44,519 nt of DNA from Acidimicrobiia bacterium (GTDB lineage Bacteria; Actinomycetota; Acidimicrobiia; Acidimicrobiales; Poriferisodalaceae), in the NCBI GenBank assembly GCA_022824805.1, contig JAJDZE010000150.1:1-44519 (forward strand), in the 5' to 3' direction. The notes below the pieces were generated by a model. That model made no database searches and was not told the origin of the DNA. It saw nothing but the letters and a program-made list of their open reading frames with translations. Shown one piece after another: positions 30,978 to 39,178 of this stretch. Every line of letters starts with the position of its first letter. The first letter of the stretch is position 1. The position numbers and the translations under genes were made by a program.

Positions 30978-32147
30978 TCAGGCTGTGCTTGGCGCCCGGC
31001 GCAGGAGGCGCTTGAGGCGGTTGACGGCTGGCGTCCAGAACCATTCGGGCTCGGTGAAGCGTCGATGGTTCTCGCCGGGCAGCTCCATCGGGTCGTAGTA
31101 GTTCTTGTCGGTCTTCTTGCGCAGGTACGCCGATTTCTTCAGCACCTGCAGGTACGCGTAGAGGGTGCCCTTGTGCGTCCAGCCTTGGCGGTGGTAGTTC
31201 CAGTTGTCGGGCGCGAGACGCTGCGCAGCTTCGAAGTGCCGAAGCGCACGCTCGCTGTCACCGGCCGATTCGAAATGCAGTGCGAGCTTGAACGTGGGCT
31301 CGGCCAGCAGCGTTTCGTCGTCGACGGGCTTGAGATGCGCCGCCAGCTCTTCGGCAGACCAGACGAACTCGCTCTCGGGCCCTCGCTCGATCCAGTCCCG
31401 AGTCGCATGGGCGAAGGCGTCGTTGCCGAGGCGGACCTTGCCGAGCCCGAACTTGATCGTGGTCTCATCGGGGAAGACGCCCTCGTTGCTGCGGACTATG
31501 CGTCCATCCTCGTCGATCCACGCACCAGAGGGCACGTTGACCCAGCCGAACAGCGAGCTGATCCGATGCGTCGGGTCGACAATGCACCGAAACGTCGGCT
31601 TGGCCTTGTCAAACCACTTGCCCGCCGCAGCCTCGCCTTGGGAGTCCTCTGCAACGCTGATCAGCTCGAACCGGTCTGGCCCGATCGATTCGTACAGCTC
31701 CTGCCACACGGGCAGGTTCACCCGGCAGCCTCACCACGACGCCCAGGTGAACAACACCACCTTGTGGCCCCGCAGGTCGGACAGTCGCACTGTGTCGCCG
31801 TTGCGGTCGGTCATCTCGAAGTCGGGAGCGAGCCCCGACTCCAGCCCTATCCGGCGCACTTCGGGCACCGAGCCGAGACTCCACACGTCGCCGTCGCGCA
31901 CGTGCTTCTGGCCGATCTTGTCGGCAAAGGCCGAGTAGCAGAACCACACCCGGTCATCGGCATCGGCGATCCACGCCTCTCGCTCGGGCTCGAACAGCGG
32001 CACGCAGATCTCGCCGAGACACACGCCCTCAGGCTTCAGCTGCCAGCCGGTGGCCTGCTCGAGCTGGTCCACCCGCACCCACAGGCTGTCGGTGTCATCA
32101 CTTCGCTGAGCGATGTCACTGCTGCTGTCACTCGTCAGGACGATCAC
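30978..32147 (-). CDS. Thioredoxin-like (ResA/TlpA-type) probable selenoprotein
   Basis: Two adjacent frames, separated only by a TGA at 31733-31731, together make a single 389-residue protein. Residues about 105-260 are a thioredoxin-fold redoxin domain ('GLAPDFEMTDRNGDTVRLSDLRG', 'VVLFTWASW-TGA-GCRVNLPVWQELYE', 'CIVDPTHRISSLFGWVNVPSG'). The TGA (codon 139) sits where the redox-active Cys should be, giving W-U-G-C-R, so selenocysteine is the natural reading. A fitting SECIS hairpin follows. The N-terminal 100 residues are a separate Cys-containing domain ('GVCLGEICVPLFEP'), and the C-terminus holds a TPR-like unit ('ALHFESAGDSERALRHFEAAQRLAP'). GTG 32147 follows AGAGGA; a GTG at 32189 is less likely. 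No signal peptide. A plain nonsense mutation remains possible. Confidence 0.8.
31700..31733 (-). promoter_or_regulatory. Sec-TGA codon and candidate bacterial SECIS hairpin
   Basis: After the TGA (31733-31731), the minus strand forms a perfect 6-bp stem CCTGCC (31716-31711) / GGCAGG (31705-31700) with the 5-base loop CGTGT. The first G of the loop is the 22nd base after the TGA. That meets the general bacterial SECIS rules as I know them: a short stem, a small apical loop with G in the first two positions, and a 16-37 base spacing. Confidence 0.65.
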
Positions 32148-32205
32148 GGTTGTCCTCTGCTCTCGTGCCCCTGTCTCAGCCGACGGCACCCCCGGGGGGG
32201 AGGAC

Positions 32206-33378
32206 CTAAGGAAGCGCTCCGCCTTCGGTCATGCCGAGCAGTATCTGACCGTACTGCTCGTAGACGACGGCCGACACCATCAGGTGCGACTGCACGGTGT
32301 AGATGTCGCGCAGGATGCGCTGCATCTCGCTGCCGTTCATCACCGCGCTCCCGCCGGTGAGGCGAAACAGCTCGCCCACGAGGTCGATCGCCTCGTCGGT
32401 GCACCACACCGCCGCCGCCTGGGCCTCGGTGACCAGCGCCGGGTCGGGCGGGCCCGCAGCGGCCGAGTCGAACATGCGCTCCATCGCATCGGCCATCGCC
32501 AGCGCACACGCGTTCATGCGAATCGTGCCCTGGCCGACGGTGCGCTGGAAGACCTGCCGGTCGGCCAGGCTGACACCCCCGACATATCCCCGCCGCTTTT
32601 CCATGGCGCTCTCGCTCGCCGTGCGCAATGCCAGCCGTCCGAGCGCATAGGCAAAGCTGCCGTGCTCGTTCACAACGAAGGCGGGCAGTCCCAGGCGCAT
32701 GAGCGCTCCGCCCTTCGGCGGCTCGCCTGAGAACACGTCCACCGCGAAGCTGTCGGGGACGAACACGTCGTCCAGCTCGTAGTCGCAGCTGCCCGTGCCG
32801 CGCATGCCGAGGGTGTGCCAGTTGTCGTGCACGATGACATCGCCGGTCGGCACCACCGCCCTGACGATCGGCGGACCGTCGCCTTCGCAGAACACCGGCA
32901 CCGTCACCCAATCGGCATGCTCGACGCCGCTGCCCCACGCCCACCGACCCGACACCCGGTAGCCGCCCTCGACGCGGCGGGCTGCACCACCGGGACGCAG
33001 CGACGCCGCCATGAACGGGAAGCCGCCGGCCAGGATGCTCTCGGCGGTCTCGTCTGCCAGCACCGACAGCGTCGCCCCGGTCGCCGAGGCGGTGATGAAC
33101 ATGCACCATGCCGCCGCAGGGTCGATCATCGTGACCGCCTCGATCACGTCCATCTGGGTGACCGGGTGCGCTTCGGCGCCGCCCAGAACCCTCGGCGACT
33201 TCAGCTTGAACAGGCCCGAGGATCGCAGCGCCTCTACCGAGGTCGGCGACAAACGCCGCAACTGCTCGGACTCGTCCCGGCCGGCTGCCAGCGCATCAGC
33301 GGCCGAGTCGACCGCTGCCAACAGGTAGGCCCGGTTGGCTTCCCGGTCCTGCGGGAACTCGTTCTCGTGAGCGCTCAC
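32206..33378 (-). CDS. Acyl-CoA-dehydrogenase-fold flavin monooxygenase (HsaA-like)
   Basis: This 390-residue protein has the acyl-CoA dehydrogenase fold: N-terminal helices 'LSPTSVEALRSSGLFKLKSP', beta-domain 'VSGRWAWGSGVEHADWVTVP' and 'WHTLGMRGTGSCDYELDDVFVP', C-terminal helices ending 'RILRDIYTVQSHLMVS'. The absence of the dehydrogenase catalytic Glu context and the 'W(A/S)(W/F)GSG' strand are typical of the group D two-component flavin hydroxylases such as HsaA, which hydroxylate phenols with FMNH2 from a reductase. GTG 33378 lies 7 bases after the extradiol-type gene. A sequence hydroxylase plus ring-cleaving dioxygenase is a standard aromatic catabolic pair. Confidence 0.85.
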   Translation of the reverse strand: MSAHENEFPQDREANRAYLLAAVDSAADALAAGRDESEQLRRLSPTSVEALRSSGLFKLKSPRVLGGAEAHPVTQMDVIEAVTMIDPAAAWCMFITASATGATLSVLADETAESILAGGFPFMAASLRPGGAARRVEGGYRVSGRWAWGSGVEHADWVTVPVFCEGDGPPIVRAVVPTGDVIVHDNWHTLGMRGTGSCDYELDDVFVPDSFAVDVFSGEPPKGGALMRLGLPAFVVNEHGSFAYALGRLALRTASESAMEKRRGYVGGVSLADRQVFQRTVGQGTIRMNACALAMADAMERMFDSAAAGPPDPALVTEAQAAAVWCTDEAIDLVGELFRLTGGSAVMNGSEMQRILRDIYTVQSHLMVSAVVYEQYGQILLGMTEGGALP

Positions 33379-33385
33379 TGCCCGC

Positions 33386-34615
33386 TCAGATCGCGTCGAC
33401 GATGTGCTGGAGCTCGCTGAGATCCCGAGAGATCACCGAGGCGCGAACCTCGTCGGGCTGATCGGCGAACTTGGCGTCGCAGTGAGGCCCACTGAGGTTG
33501 TGGATTCCGGATTCCTCCACGGTCGGACCCCATTGGTTCCCGCCGTTCTCGCCGAACTGCCCCGGATCGGTCATGTCGATCAGGTTGGGGCCATAGCTGG
33601 CATCCACCCGGTCGCCGTCGCACATGTGCTCGTGCACGTGTCCGAAGGGGTCGTGCCAGTAGTCGTAGACCTGCGAGCCGTAGACGTGCCGCCCGATGCC
33701 CCATGCCAGCGAGTACGGCGCTCCCTCGGCTGCCCGCTCCCGGAAGTGCATGTGCCCCCGGAAGACGTCGTCCATGCTGAACACCTCGAACGCTGCGTGG
33801 CTGAACTGTGCCTCGGGAGTTCCGTCCATGAGCGGCAGCACCAGCATGCTGTGGTGATCGGTCTCCGCCTCGCCCCGGTCCATCCGCATGAACTGGATCA
33901 TCACGTCCGAGCCGGTGGCCTTGATCAGCTCCACCAGCGGTGGCGGGAAGTGCTCTTCCGCGCCAGGAGGGATGATCATCCGGCCCACATCGCTCACGAG
34001 AATGCCGAAGGTGGCTTCGAGGAACTTCATGAAGGCCTGATGCGCGCCGGGCGGCACGGCCGCCACGACGTGACCCAGCCGGTACACCTCAGGCGGGCCG
34101 GGATCCTTCTTGATCGGGTAACGGTTCCCGGAGACATCCTGCTCGACACCGACACGATCGTCCACGCCGGCATGGTTGTAGGTGTGGCGGTCGCGCCTGG
34201 GCGCGAGCGGCTCGGCCTGCTGGCCGTGCACCGCTTCGAGCACGAATCCGCTGACCGGCTCGACGAAGTGGACCCGCTTGCCGCCGCCGAGTTGGCCTTC
34301 GACACCGCCGATGTCGTGGACCGGCGAGCAGCCAGGCACTGCGGCAGCGATCGCTGCAAGGTCGTCCTCGGTGTCGACATCGAATGCGAAGCCGATGAAC
34401 TTGGCAGGTCCCCGGTGCACGACATGGAGGAAGGGCATCGGCTCGAGGCCCCGTGAGATCAGCACCTCGTCGTCACGGTGGGCGACGACGAGTCCGAAAT
34501 CGTTGACGAACGCCTCCATGGCGTCGAGATCGGGCGCAGAGAACCGGATGTAGGCGACGTCTTTCGCTTTCACGATCGGCGCCGCTGTTTCGGGCAGGGT
34601 CGCAGTGTCGGACAT
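33386..34615 (-). CDS. Two-domain VOC protein, extradiol-dioxygenase-like
   Basis: This 409-residue protein has two VOC domains. The first lacks the metal His ('AYIRFSAPDLD'). The second has His in 'YRLGHVVAAV', His in 'FSHAAFEV' and Glu in 'DPFGHVHEHMCDGD', the 2-His-1-Glu iron site of type I extradiol dioxygenases (2,3-dihydroxybiphenyl 1,2-dioxygenase type). It probably cleaves a catecholic ring. ATG 34615 follows AGAGGTGAC. Its position just before an HsaA-like hydroxylase supports a shared aromatic pathway. The length exceeds the usual 290-300 because of inter-domain and C-terminal extensions. Confidence 0.82.
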   Translation of the reverse strand: MSDTATLPETAAPIVKAKDVAYIRFSAPDLDAMEAFVNDFGLVVAHRDDEVLISRGLEPMPFLHVVHRGPAKFIGFAFDVDTEDDLAAIAAAVPGCSPVHDIGGVEGQLGGGKRVHFVEPVSGFVLEAVHGQQAEPLAPRRDRHTYNHAGVDDRVGVEQDVSGNRYPIKKDPGPPEVYRLGHVVAAVPPGAHQAFMKFLEATFGILVSDVGRMIIPPGAEEHFPPPLVELIKATGSDVMIQFMRMDRGEAETDHHSMLVLPLMDGTPEAQFSHAAFEVFSMDDVFRGHMHFRERAAEGAPYSLAWGIGRHVYGSQVYDYWHDPFGHVHEHMCDGDRVDASYGPNLIDMTDPGQFGENGGNQWGPTVEESGIHNLSGPHCDAKFADQPDEVRASVISRDLSELQHIVDAI

Positions 34616-34758
34616 GTCACCTCTTCGTCGGCGCAAGTACGGTAACCCAGCGGCCTGATCTCATCCGATGCGACGCCGAGCGGTCGAGTGCACACAGAAC
34701 CTCCAGCTCGACGGCGGCAGTTACGGCGGGGTCTTCTGAGCCACTGCTGAGCAGCGCC

Positions 34759-36147
34759 TCAGCTCGCCGACGGGGGCGGCACGGCGTCGTCGGGCACCCA
34801 GTTGCCGTGAAAGCCGTAGGGCACGCGTTGGGGCAGCGGCACCCGGGCCACCGGTGAGCGGCTGAGGTCGCGGGCATCGAGAATGACCAGTTCGCTGCCG
34901 TCGACCGTCTCGTCGTAGACGTAGGACATCAGCCAGCCGTCGTCCTCGGCGCTGCCGTCGGGATCGGGCACGAACACGGCCTCGGCGCTGCCCCGGCCGG
35001 GGCCGTGGTCGTGGTACTCGGCCGTGCCGCTGTCGTAGTCGAACTTGTAGTTGGCCCCCGGAATGAGGCCGTCACCGACGCCGACCGTGTATCCGAACCG
35101 ATGCTTGCGGGCGGTCCGGTCGGCGCGGACCTGGGGGAACTCGTGGAACCGGTCGTCGACGCGCTCCTCGCTGGCCCGGCGGCTCACCGGGTCGATGGTC
35201 CAGCGGTCGAGCGTGGGCCGGGAATCTCCGGCGGGTCCCAGCTTGTCGCGGTCGAACATCTTGTCGTAGCGGCACAGGTCGATCACCACGCGCCCGTCGT
35301 CGTCCTCGTAGGCATTCAGCGGGTGGAAGACGTAGCAGAGCCCGACATCGCACCAGATGATCTCGTCGGCCGTGCCTTGGCGGGGCAGCAGGCCGACCCG
35401 CGCGCCGTAGTCGGGGTCCCAACGGAACGGGAAGGTCGCCTCCTCGCTGAGCGCGAGATCCAGATCGAGCGTGACCGGCAGGTCGTAGATGACGGCGTAG
35501 TTCTCGGTGAGCGACATGTCGTGGATCATCGACATGCCCGGCAACGGCACATCGACCGTCTTGCGCACCCGACCGTCGGCGCCCACCACGACGTACTCGA
35601 CGTGATCGAACAGGTCCTGCCACGCATAGCAGACCGCGTGCAGCTCGCCGCTGCTGGGATCCAGTTTCGGATGTGCCGTGAATCCGGTCTTCAGCGTTCC
35701 GGAGAAGTCGTTGCGACGCACCGTCTCGAGCTCGTAGCCCATCTCCACCGGCACCACGCCCGCTTCGACGAGCGCCCACGTCGTGCCCGCAAAGCCCCAG
35801 ACGCTCGTATTCGCGGAGAAGTCGAGCGAGCCGACAGGCCCCGGCACCGCAGGTTCGCCCAACGCCTCCACCACGTCGTGGCCACGCACCCAGCGGTTGC
35901 GGTACCACTCTGCACGGCCGCCGCGCAGCCGCACCCCGTGCACCATGCCGGTGCCGACGAACCAGTGGCTCGTGGCCGGATCGGTGGGCACGATCGGGTT
36001 CGGGCCGTTGCGCAGGTAGCGGCCTTCGAGCGCTGCGGGTATCTCCCCGATCACGTCGAGGTCGAACGCCGTGACCTCGGTGGAAACCGGGGCGAAGTTG
36101 CCCTCGCTGTAGGTGTTGGTCTGCTGCGTCTGGGCAGTATCGGTCAT
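34759..36147 (-). CDS. Carotenoid oxygenase (RPE65/lignostilbene dioxygenase) family protein
   Basis: This 462-residue seven-bladed propeller is of the carotenoid cleavage oxygenase family. The four iron-binding His are all present: H159 ('FTAHPKLDP'), H209 ('MIHDMSLT'), H275 ('VFHPLNAYE') and H447 ('YGFHGNWV'). The N-terminal 'LEGRYLRNGPNP' and 'WFVGTGMVHGVRLRGGRAEWYRNRWV' are classic. Members cut a C=C bond of carotenoids or of lignin-derived stilbenes with O2. The aromatic catabolic neighbours favour a stilbene-type or other aryl-alkene substrate, but apocarotenoid cleavage is equally allowed by sequence. It starts 5 bases after the stop of the dimethylformamidase-like gene. Confidence 0.93.
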   Translation of the reverse strand: MTDTAQTQQTNTYSEGNFAPVSTEVTAFDLDVIGEIPAALEGRYLRNGPNPIVPTDPATSHWFVGTGMVHGVRLRGGRAEWYRNRWVRGHDVVEALGEPAVPGPVGSLDFSANTSVWGFAGTTWALVEAGVVPVEMGYELETVRRNDFSGTLKTGFTAHPKLDPSSGELHAVCYAWQDLFDHVEYVVVGADGRVRKTVDVPLPGMSMIHDMSLTENYAVIYDLPVTLDLDLALSEEATFPFRWDPDYGARVGLLPRQGTADEIIWCDVGLCYVFHPLNAYEDDDGRVVIDLCRYDKMFDRDKLGPAGDSRPTLDRWTIDPVSRRASEERVDDRFHEFPQVRADRTARKHRFGYTVGVGDGLIPGANYKFDYDSGTAEYHDHGPGRGSAEAVFVPDPDGSAEDDGWLMSYVYDETVDGSELVILDARDLSRSPVARVPLPQRVPYGFHGNWVPDDAVPPPSAS

Positions 36148-36152
36148 GCGGC

Positions 36153-37601
36153 TTAGATTCGCAGATCGACGTAGCGACCGATGACGTTACGAGTCACGGC
36201 CGACACGTCGTCGTGCTCGAGCCCATATGCCCAGTCGGTGCAGCCAGTGGTGAACACCTCGCCGCTGCCTCGCTCGAACCAGCCCATCACGGCCGCGCCG
36301 TACGCGAAGCGCTCCCGGTTCTCAGGCGTGTCGCCGCCGCCGAGGCGCTCGGTCACCCAGTTGAGCTCGCCGATGTAGCTGTCGGGCATCCCAGGCGGCG
36401 CTTCGGCGGTCTCCCACAGGTGGGCCGGCGCGGTGCCCAGCACCTCGAAGTTGGCCGGCGTTCCGCCGGTGGGCTTGGCGACCGGCAGCCCGTCCATCAG
36501 CTCGAGCTCGCAGCCGTCGCACTCGTAGCCCACCACGACCGGTTCGCCGCCCAGCACGTCGCCGGCGATCAGCCTCAAGCCGTCGAATGCCCAATGGCCC
36601 GGCCGCCAGATCGTGTACCCGCCGGATCCCTTCGGGGCACGGCGGCAGTGGGCGTAGCCACCGCGGGTGAACGAGACGCCGGTCATCTCGTTCTCCGGCC
36701 GGCCGGTGAGCGGGTCGCTCCACATGGTGGACACGGTGTGCTGCTCGTCGGTGCCCATGACCGGGTCGAGATCGAAGTCGAGCTTGTAGCCGATCACCCG
36801 GTCGTCGCCGCCGAACCGCACCTGCCAGAACGACGTGTTGCCCGAGAAGAACGCAGCCGCGCCCCCGCCGTCCACCCAGCCCTCGACGTGATCGCGCATC
36901 TCGGCCGACCAGTACTCGTCGTGGCCGACGCTGATGTACAGCCGTCGCCCGTCGAGCAGATCGGGCCGGGAGTGCAGGTCGAGACTGGTCGCGTAGTCGA
37001 GCGGCACGCCGTTGCGCTCGGCCCAGCTCACGAACAGCCGCTCCCAGTTCGCCCACCCCGCCGCAGCCGACCAGTAGGAGTAGTTGTCGAAGTACTCGTC
37101 GACCTCGCTGCGAGGCAGCTGGCCGAAACGGGCGACCCGGTAGCGGTGCGGGTCGGGCTTGTCCAGGAATCCCCGCGGCAGCGGCCGGTGCTGGGACGAT
37201 TCGTGCCCGCCGGTGTAGAAGCTGGGCCCGCCCCAGTCGTTGTAGGCAGCCCATGTCGAGGTGGACAGCACCAGCAGCGTCTCGGCGGGCTCGGCGGCAC
37301 GCACCACGAAGAACGCCTCGGCCACCTCGCCGTCGGTGCCGTGCAGGCGAACCAGGTAGAAGCCGGGCAGCCACGCCGGGTCGATGCTGAGCGACAGCGA
37401 AGGAGTCCAGCCGCAGCCCTCGGTGGCGCAGTCGTCGGGCACCGGCTGCTCGCCGACCGCCAGGTCCCGGGTCTCGACACGCTGCTCGGCGGCGCCGATC
37501 CGCAGCACCTCGACCCGGCACTGCCCGCCGTCGCCGCTGACCATCAGGTCGATGCTGTCCCCCGCCACGCCGCTCTGCGGCCAGCAGTACCCCGCGATCA
37601 T
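36153..37601 (-). CDS. N,N-dimethylformamidase large-subunit-like protein
   Basis: This 482-residue protein matches the C-terminal catalytic region of the dimethylformamidase beta subunit family: 'LLVLSTSTWAAYNDWGGPSFYTGG', 'YFDNYSYWSAAAGWANWERLFVSWAERNG', 'YISVGHDEYWSAEMRDHVEGWVDGGG' and 'AFFSGNTSFWQVRF'. In the characterised enzyme a mononuclear iron held by two Tyr and one Glu hydrolyses the amide; the Tyr/Glu-rich 'HDEYWS' motif fits. The N-terminal 100 residues form a beta domain with three Cys. No small subunit is seen. Many family members are uncharacterised, so the amide substrate is open. A TACGGT box lies 6 bases before ATG 37601. Confidence 0.85.
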   Translation of the reverse strand: MIAGYCWPQSGVAGDSIDLMVSGDGGQCRVEVLRIGAAEQRVETRDLAVGEQPVPDDCATEGCGWTPSLSLSIDPAWLPGFYLVRLHGTDGEVAEAFFVVRAAEPAETLLVLSTSTWAAYNDWGGPSFYTGGHESSQHRPLPRGFLDKPDPHRYRVARFGQLPRSEVDEYFDNYSYWSAAAGWANWERLFVSWAERNGVPLDYATSLDLHSRPDLLDGRRLYISVGHDEYWSAEMRDHVEGWVDGGGAAAFFSGNTSFWQVRFGGDDRVIGYKLDFDLDPVMGTDEQHTVSTMWSDPLTGRPENEMTGVSFTRGGYAHCRRAPKGSGGYTIWRPGHWAFDGLRLIAGDVLGGEPVVVGYECDGCELELMDGLPVAKPTGGTPANFEVLGTAPAHLWETAEAPPGMPDSYIGELNWVTERLGGGDTPENRERFAYGAAVMGWFERGSGEVFTTGCTDWAYGLEHDDVSAVTRNVIGRYVDLRI

Positions 37602-37607
37602 GCGGCG

Positions 37608-37613
37608 ACCGTA
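37608..37613 (-). promoter_or_regulatory. -10 box (TACGGT) for the dimethylformamidase-like / carotenoid oxygenase unit
   Basis: TACGGT on the minus strand ends 6 bases before ATG 37601, which lacks a ribosome-binding site. A leaderless start for the unit 37601-34759 is likely. No -35 was recognised. Confidence 0.4.
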
Positions 37614-37707
37614 GTTGGCCTGTCGCCATGGCGGTACGGGTGCGACAGAGTACGGCCAGGCGGCCGCGTCCCGCTGTTGTCGAGGCGGCAGATGGGGTGC
37701 TGTCGGC

Positions 37708-38631
37708 TCAGTTGGCGGCGATGAAGTCGACCAGCACCTGGGCCAGCTCGGGGCCCTTGTCCTCCTGCAGGAAGTGCGATGCGCCCTCGATGGTGACGTG
37801 GGCCTGGCCTTGGGCGCCGGGAACCAACTGGCGGAACGGCTTGTCGCCGCCTGCCGTCACCGGGTCCTGGTCGCTGAAGCAGCACAGGAACGGCTTGTCG
37901 AACTGCCGCAGCACCCCCCAGGCATCGCGGTTCGGCTGCGCCTCGGGATCGTCAGGCGATGTGCAGACGTGCGACGGCCAGGCGCGCGCCCCGGCCTTGT
38001 AGGAATCGTCGGGGAACGGTGCGTCGTATGCGGCGATGACCTCAGGCGCGAAGTCGGTGATGCAGCCGCCGTTGACGATGCCGCCGATGGGGAAGACGGG
38101 CGACTCCCGGGCGTACGTCTGCCAGTTCATGAAGGCGTCGCTGGGCGAGCGATCCCCGGTGGGCAGGCCGGTATTGGCGATGGCCACCCGGGCGAACCGG
38201 TCGGGCTGGGCGGTCACGAGCCGCAGGCCGATCAGCCCGCCCCAGTCCTGGCCGAAGAAGGTGATGTCGCTCAAGTCGAGCACGTCGAACACGAGGCTCG
38301 ACATCCACGTCACGTGGCGGGCGTAGGTGTAGTCGGACTGCTCGGCGGGCTTGTCGCTGCGCCCGAAGCCGATCTGGTCGGGCACGATCACCCGGTGCCC
38401 GGCTTCGGCGATGGGCCGGATCATGTGGCGGTACAGGTAGGCCCAGGACGGCTCGCCGTGCAGCAGCAGCACCAGGTCGGCATCGGGCGGCCCCTCGTCG
38501 AGGTAGTGGACCCGCAGCGAGCCGCCCTCGCCGCCGTCTCTGTCGGAAATCGGAATCTCGACGTAGTGCGGCTCGAAGTCGTATCCCGCCAGATCGGCAA
38601 AGCGCTCGTCGGGCGTGCGAAGGGTCTTCAT
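37708..38631 (-). CDS. Haloalkane dehalogenase (HLD-I type) alpha/beta hydrolase
   Basis: This 307-residue alpha/beta hydrolase matches the DhlA-type haloalkane dehalogenases (about 310). It has 'LLHGEPSWAYLYRHM' (Glu60, oxyanion and halide region), nucleophile Asp129 with Trp130 in 'FFGQDWGGLIG', a second halide-stabilising Trp170 in 'AFMNWQTYA', acid Asp254 or Asp256 in 'CFSDQDPV' and base His286 in 'GASHFLQED'. These hydrolyse carbon-halogen bonds. The gene starts at ATG 38631 after AGGAG and overlaps the unknown gene (ATGA). Dehalogenase activity is likely but some homologues act on other substrates. Confidence 0.9.
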   Translation of the reverse strand: MKTLRTPDERFADLAGYDFEPHYVEIPISDRDGGEGGSLRVHYLDEGPPDADLVLLLHGEPSWAYLYRHMIRPIAEAGHRVIVPDQIGFGRSDKPAEQSDYTYARHVTWMSSLVFDVLDLSDITFFGQDWGGLIGLRLVTAQPDRFARVAIANTGLPTGDRSPSDAFMNWQTYARESPVFPIGGIVNGGCITDFAPEVIAAYDAPFPDDSYKAGARAWPSHVCTSPDDPEAQPNRDAWGVLRQFDKPFLCCFSDQDPVTAGGDKPFRQLVPGAQGQAHVTIEGASHFLQEDKGPELAQVLVDFIAAN

Positions 38632-39167
38632 GGTGTTTGCTCCTGTGTTTCGATTTGGGCCAAGACGAGTTCTGGGTCGGCGTCGGGCGGTGCGAGCCGG
38701 CGCAGGCGGGCGCTGAAGCCGATGTAGTCCCACATCAGGTGCTGGCCGTCGCGCCACCGGCGAACCTCGATCGGGCCGGTGCCCAGGTCATGACCGTGGG
38801 GCCGCAGCACATGCACATCGGCCTCGAAGCAGGCAACGACGTGGATCTCGACCGTCTTGTCGAATTCGGCGACGTCGTGCACGCCATTGCGCAGCGTGCC
38901 GTCGCAGCGCATGTCGTGGATGATGCCCCCACCGGTCACCACCACCCGGTCGCCGGCTTGCTCGATGCGCTGCACCCCGCCCAGCGCGGGATGGCAGGGC
39001 TGCGCGACGCCGTCCTGGGTGACCTCCACGGTCTGCCAAAAGCCGCGCATGTCCGGCGCGCCGTCGCAGAGCGGCTGGGTGCAGCCGGCCAGAACCGGCG
39101 GCGGCCACCGTGTCCAGCCGCCCTCTGGCGTGTACGCGACAGGAATCGAATCGGCGGTGAGGGTCAT
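38628..39167 (-). CDS. Hypothetical beta-rich protein between sulfatase and dehalogenase genes
   Basis: This 179-residue protein is likely beta-barrel-like. Segments such as 'GFWQTVEVTQDGV', 'RVVVTGGGIIHDM' and 'TVEIHVVACFEADVHVLRPHG' alternate, and 'GPIEVRRWRDGQHLMWDYIG' follows near the end. I recognise no family; a lipocalin-like or calycin fold is a guess. ATG 39167 follows AGGGGAG. It lies 11 bases after the sulfatase gene and its stop overlaps the dehalogenase start, so it belongs to that operon. Four Cys near the N-terminal half ('GCTQPLCDG' and others) could be structural. Confidence 0.7.
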   Translation of the reverse strand: MTLTADSIPVAYTPEGGWTRWPPPVLAGCTQPLCDGAPDMRGFWQTVEVTQDGVAQPCHPALGGVQRIEQAGDRVVVTGGGIIHDMRCDGTLRNGVHDVAEFDKTVEIHVVACFEADVHVLRPHGHDLGTGPIEVRRWRDGQHLMWDYIGFSARLRRLAPPDADPELVLAQIETQEQTP

Positions 39168-39178
39168 CGGGTGCTCCC

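Noticed and set aside
31731-32189. Two separate short redox genes split at the TGA
   Set aside because: The split would cut a thioredoxin fold at its active site, both parts are in the same frame, and neither alone would fold; Sec or a nonsense mutation is the better reading.
32187-32201. C5G7 run as a phase-variable tract or alternative start region for the selenoprotein
   Set aside because: It lies outside both neighbouring coding regions when the better-supported start at 32147 is used.
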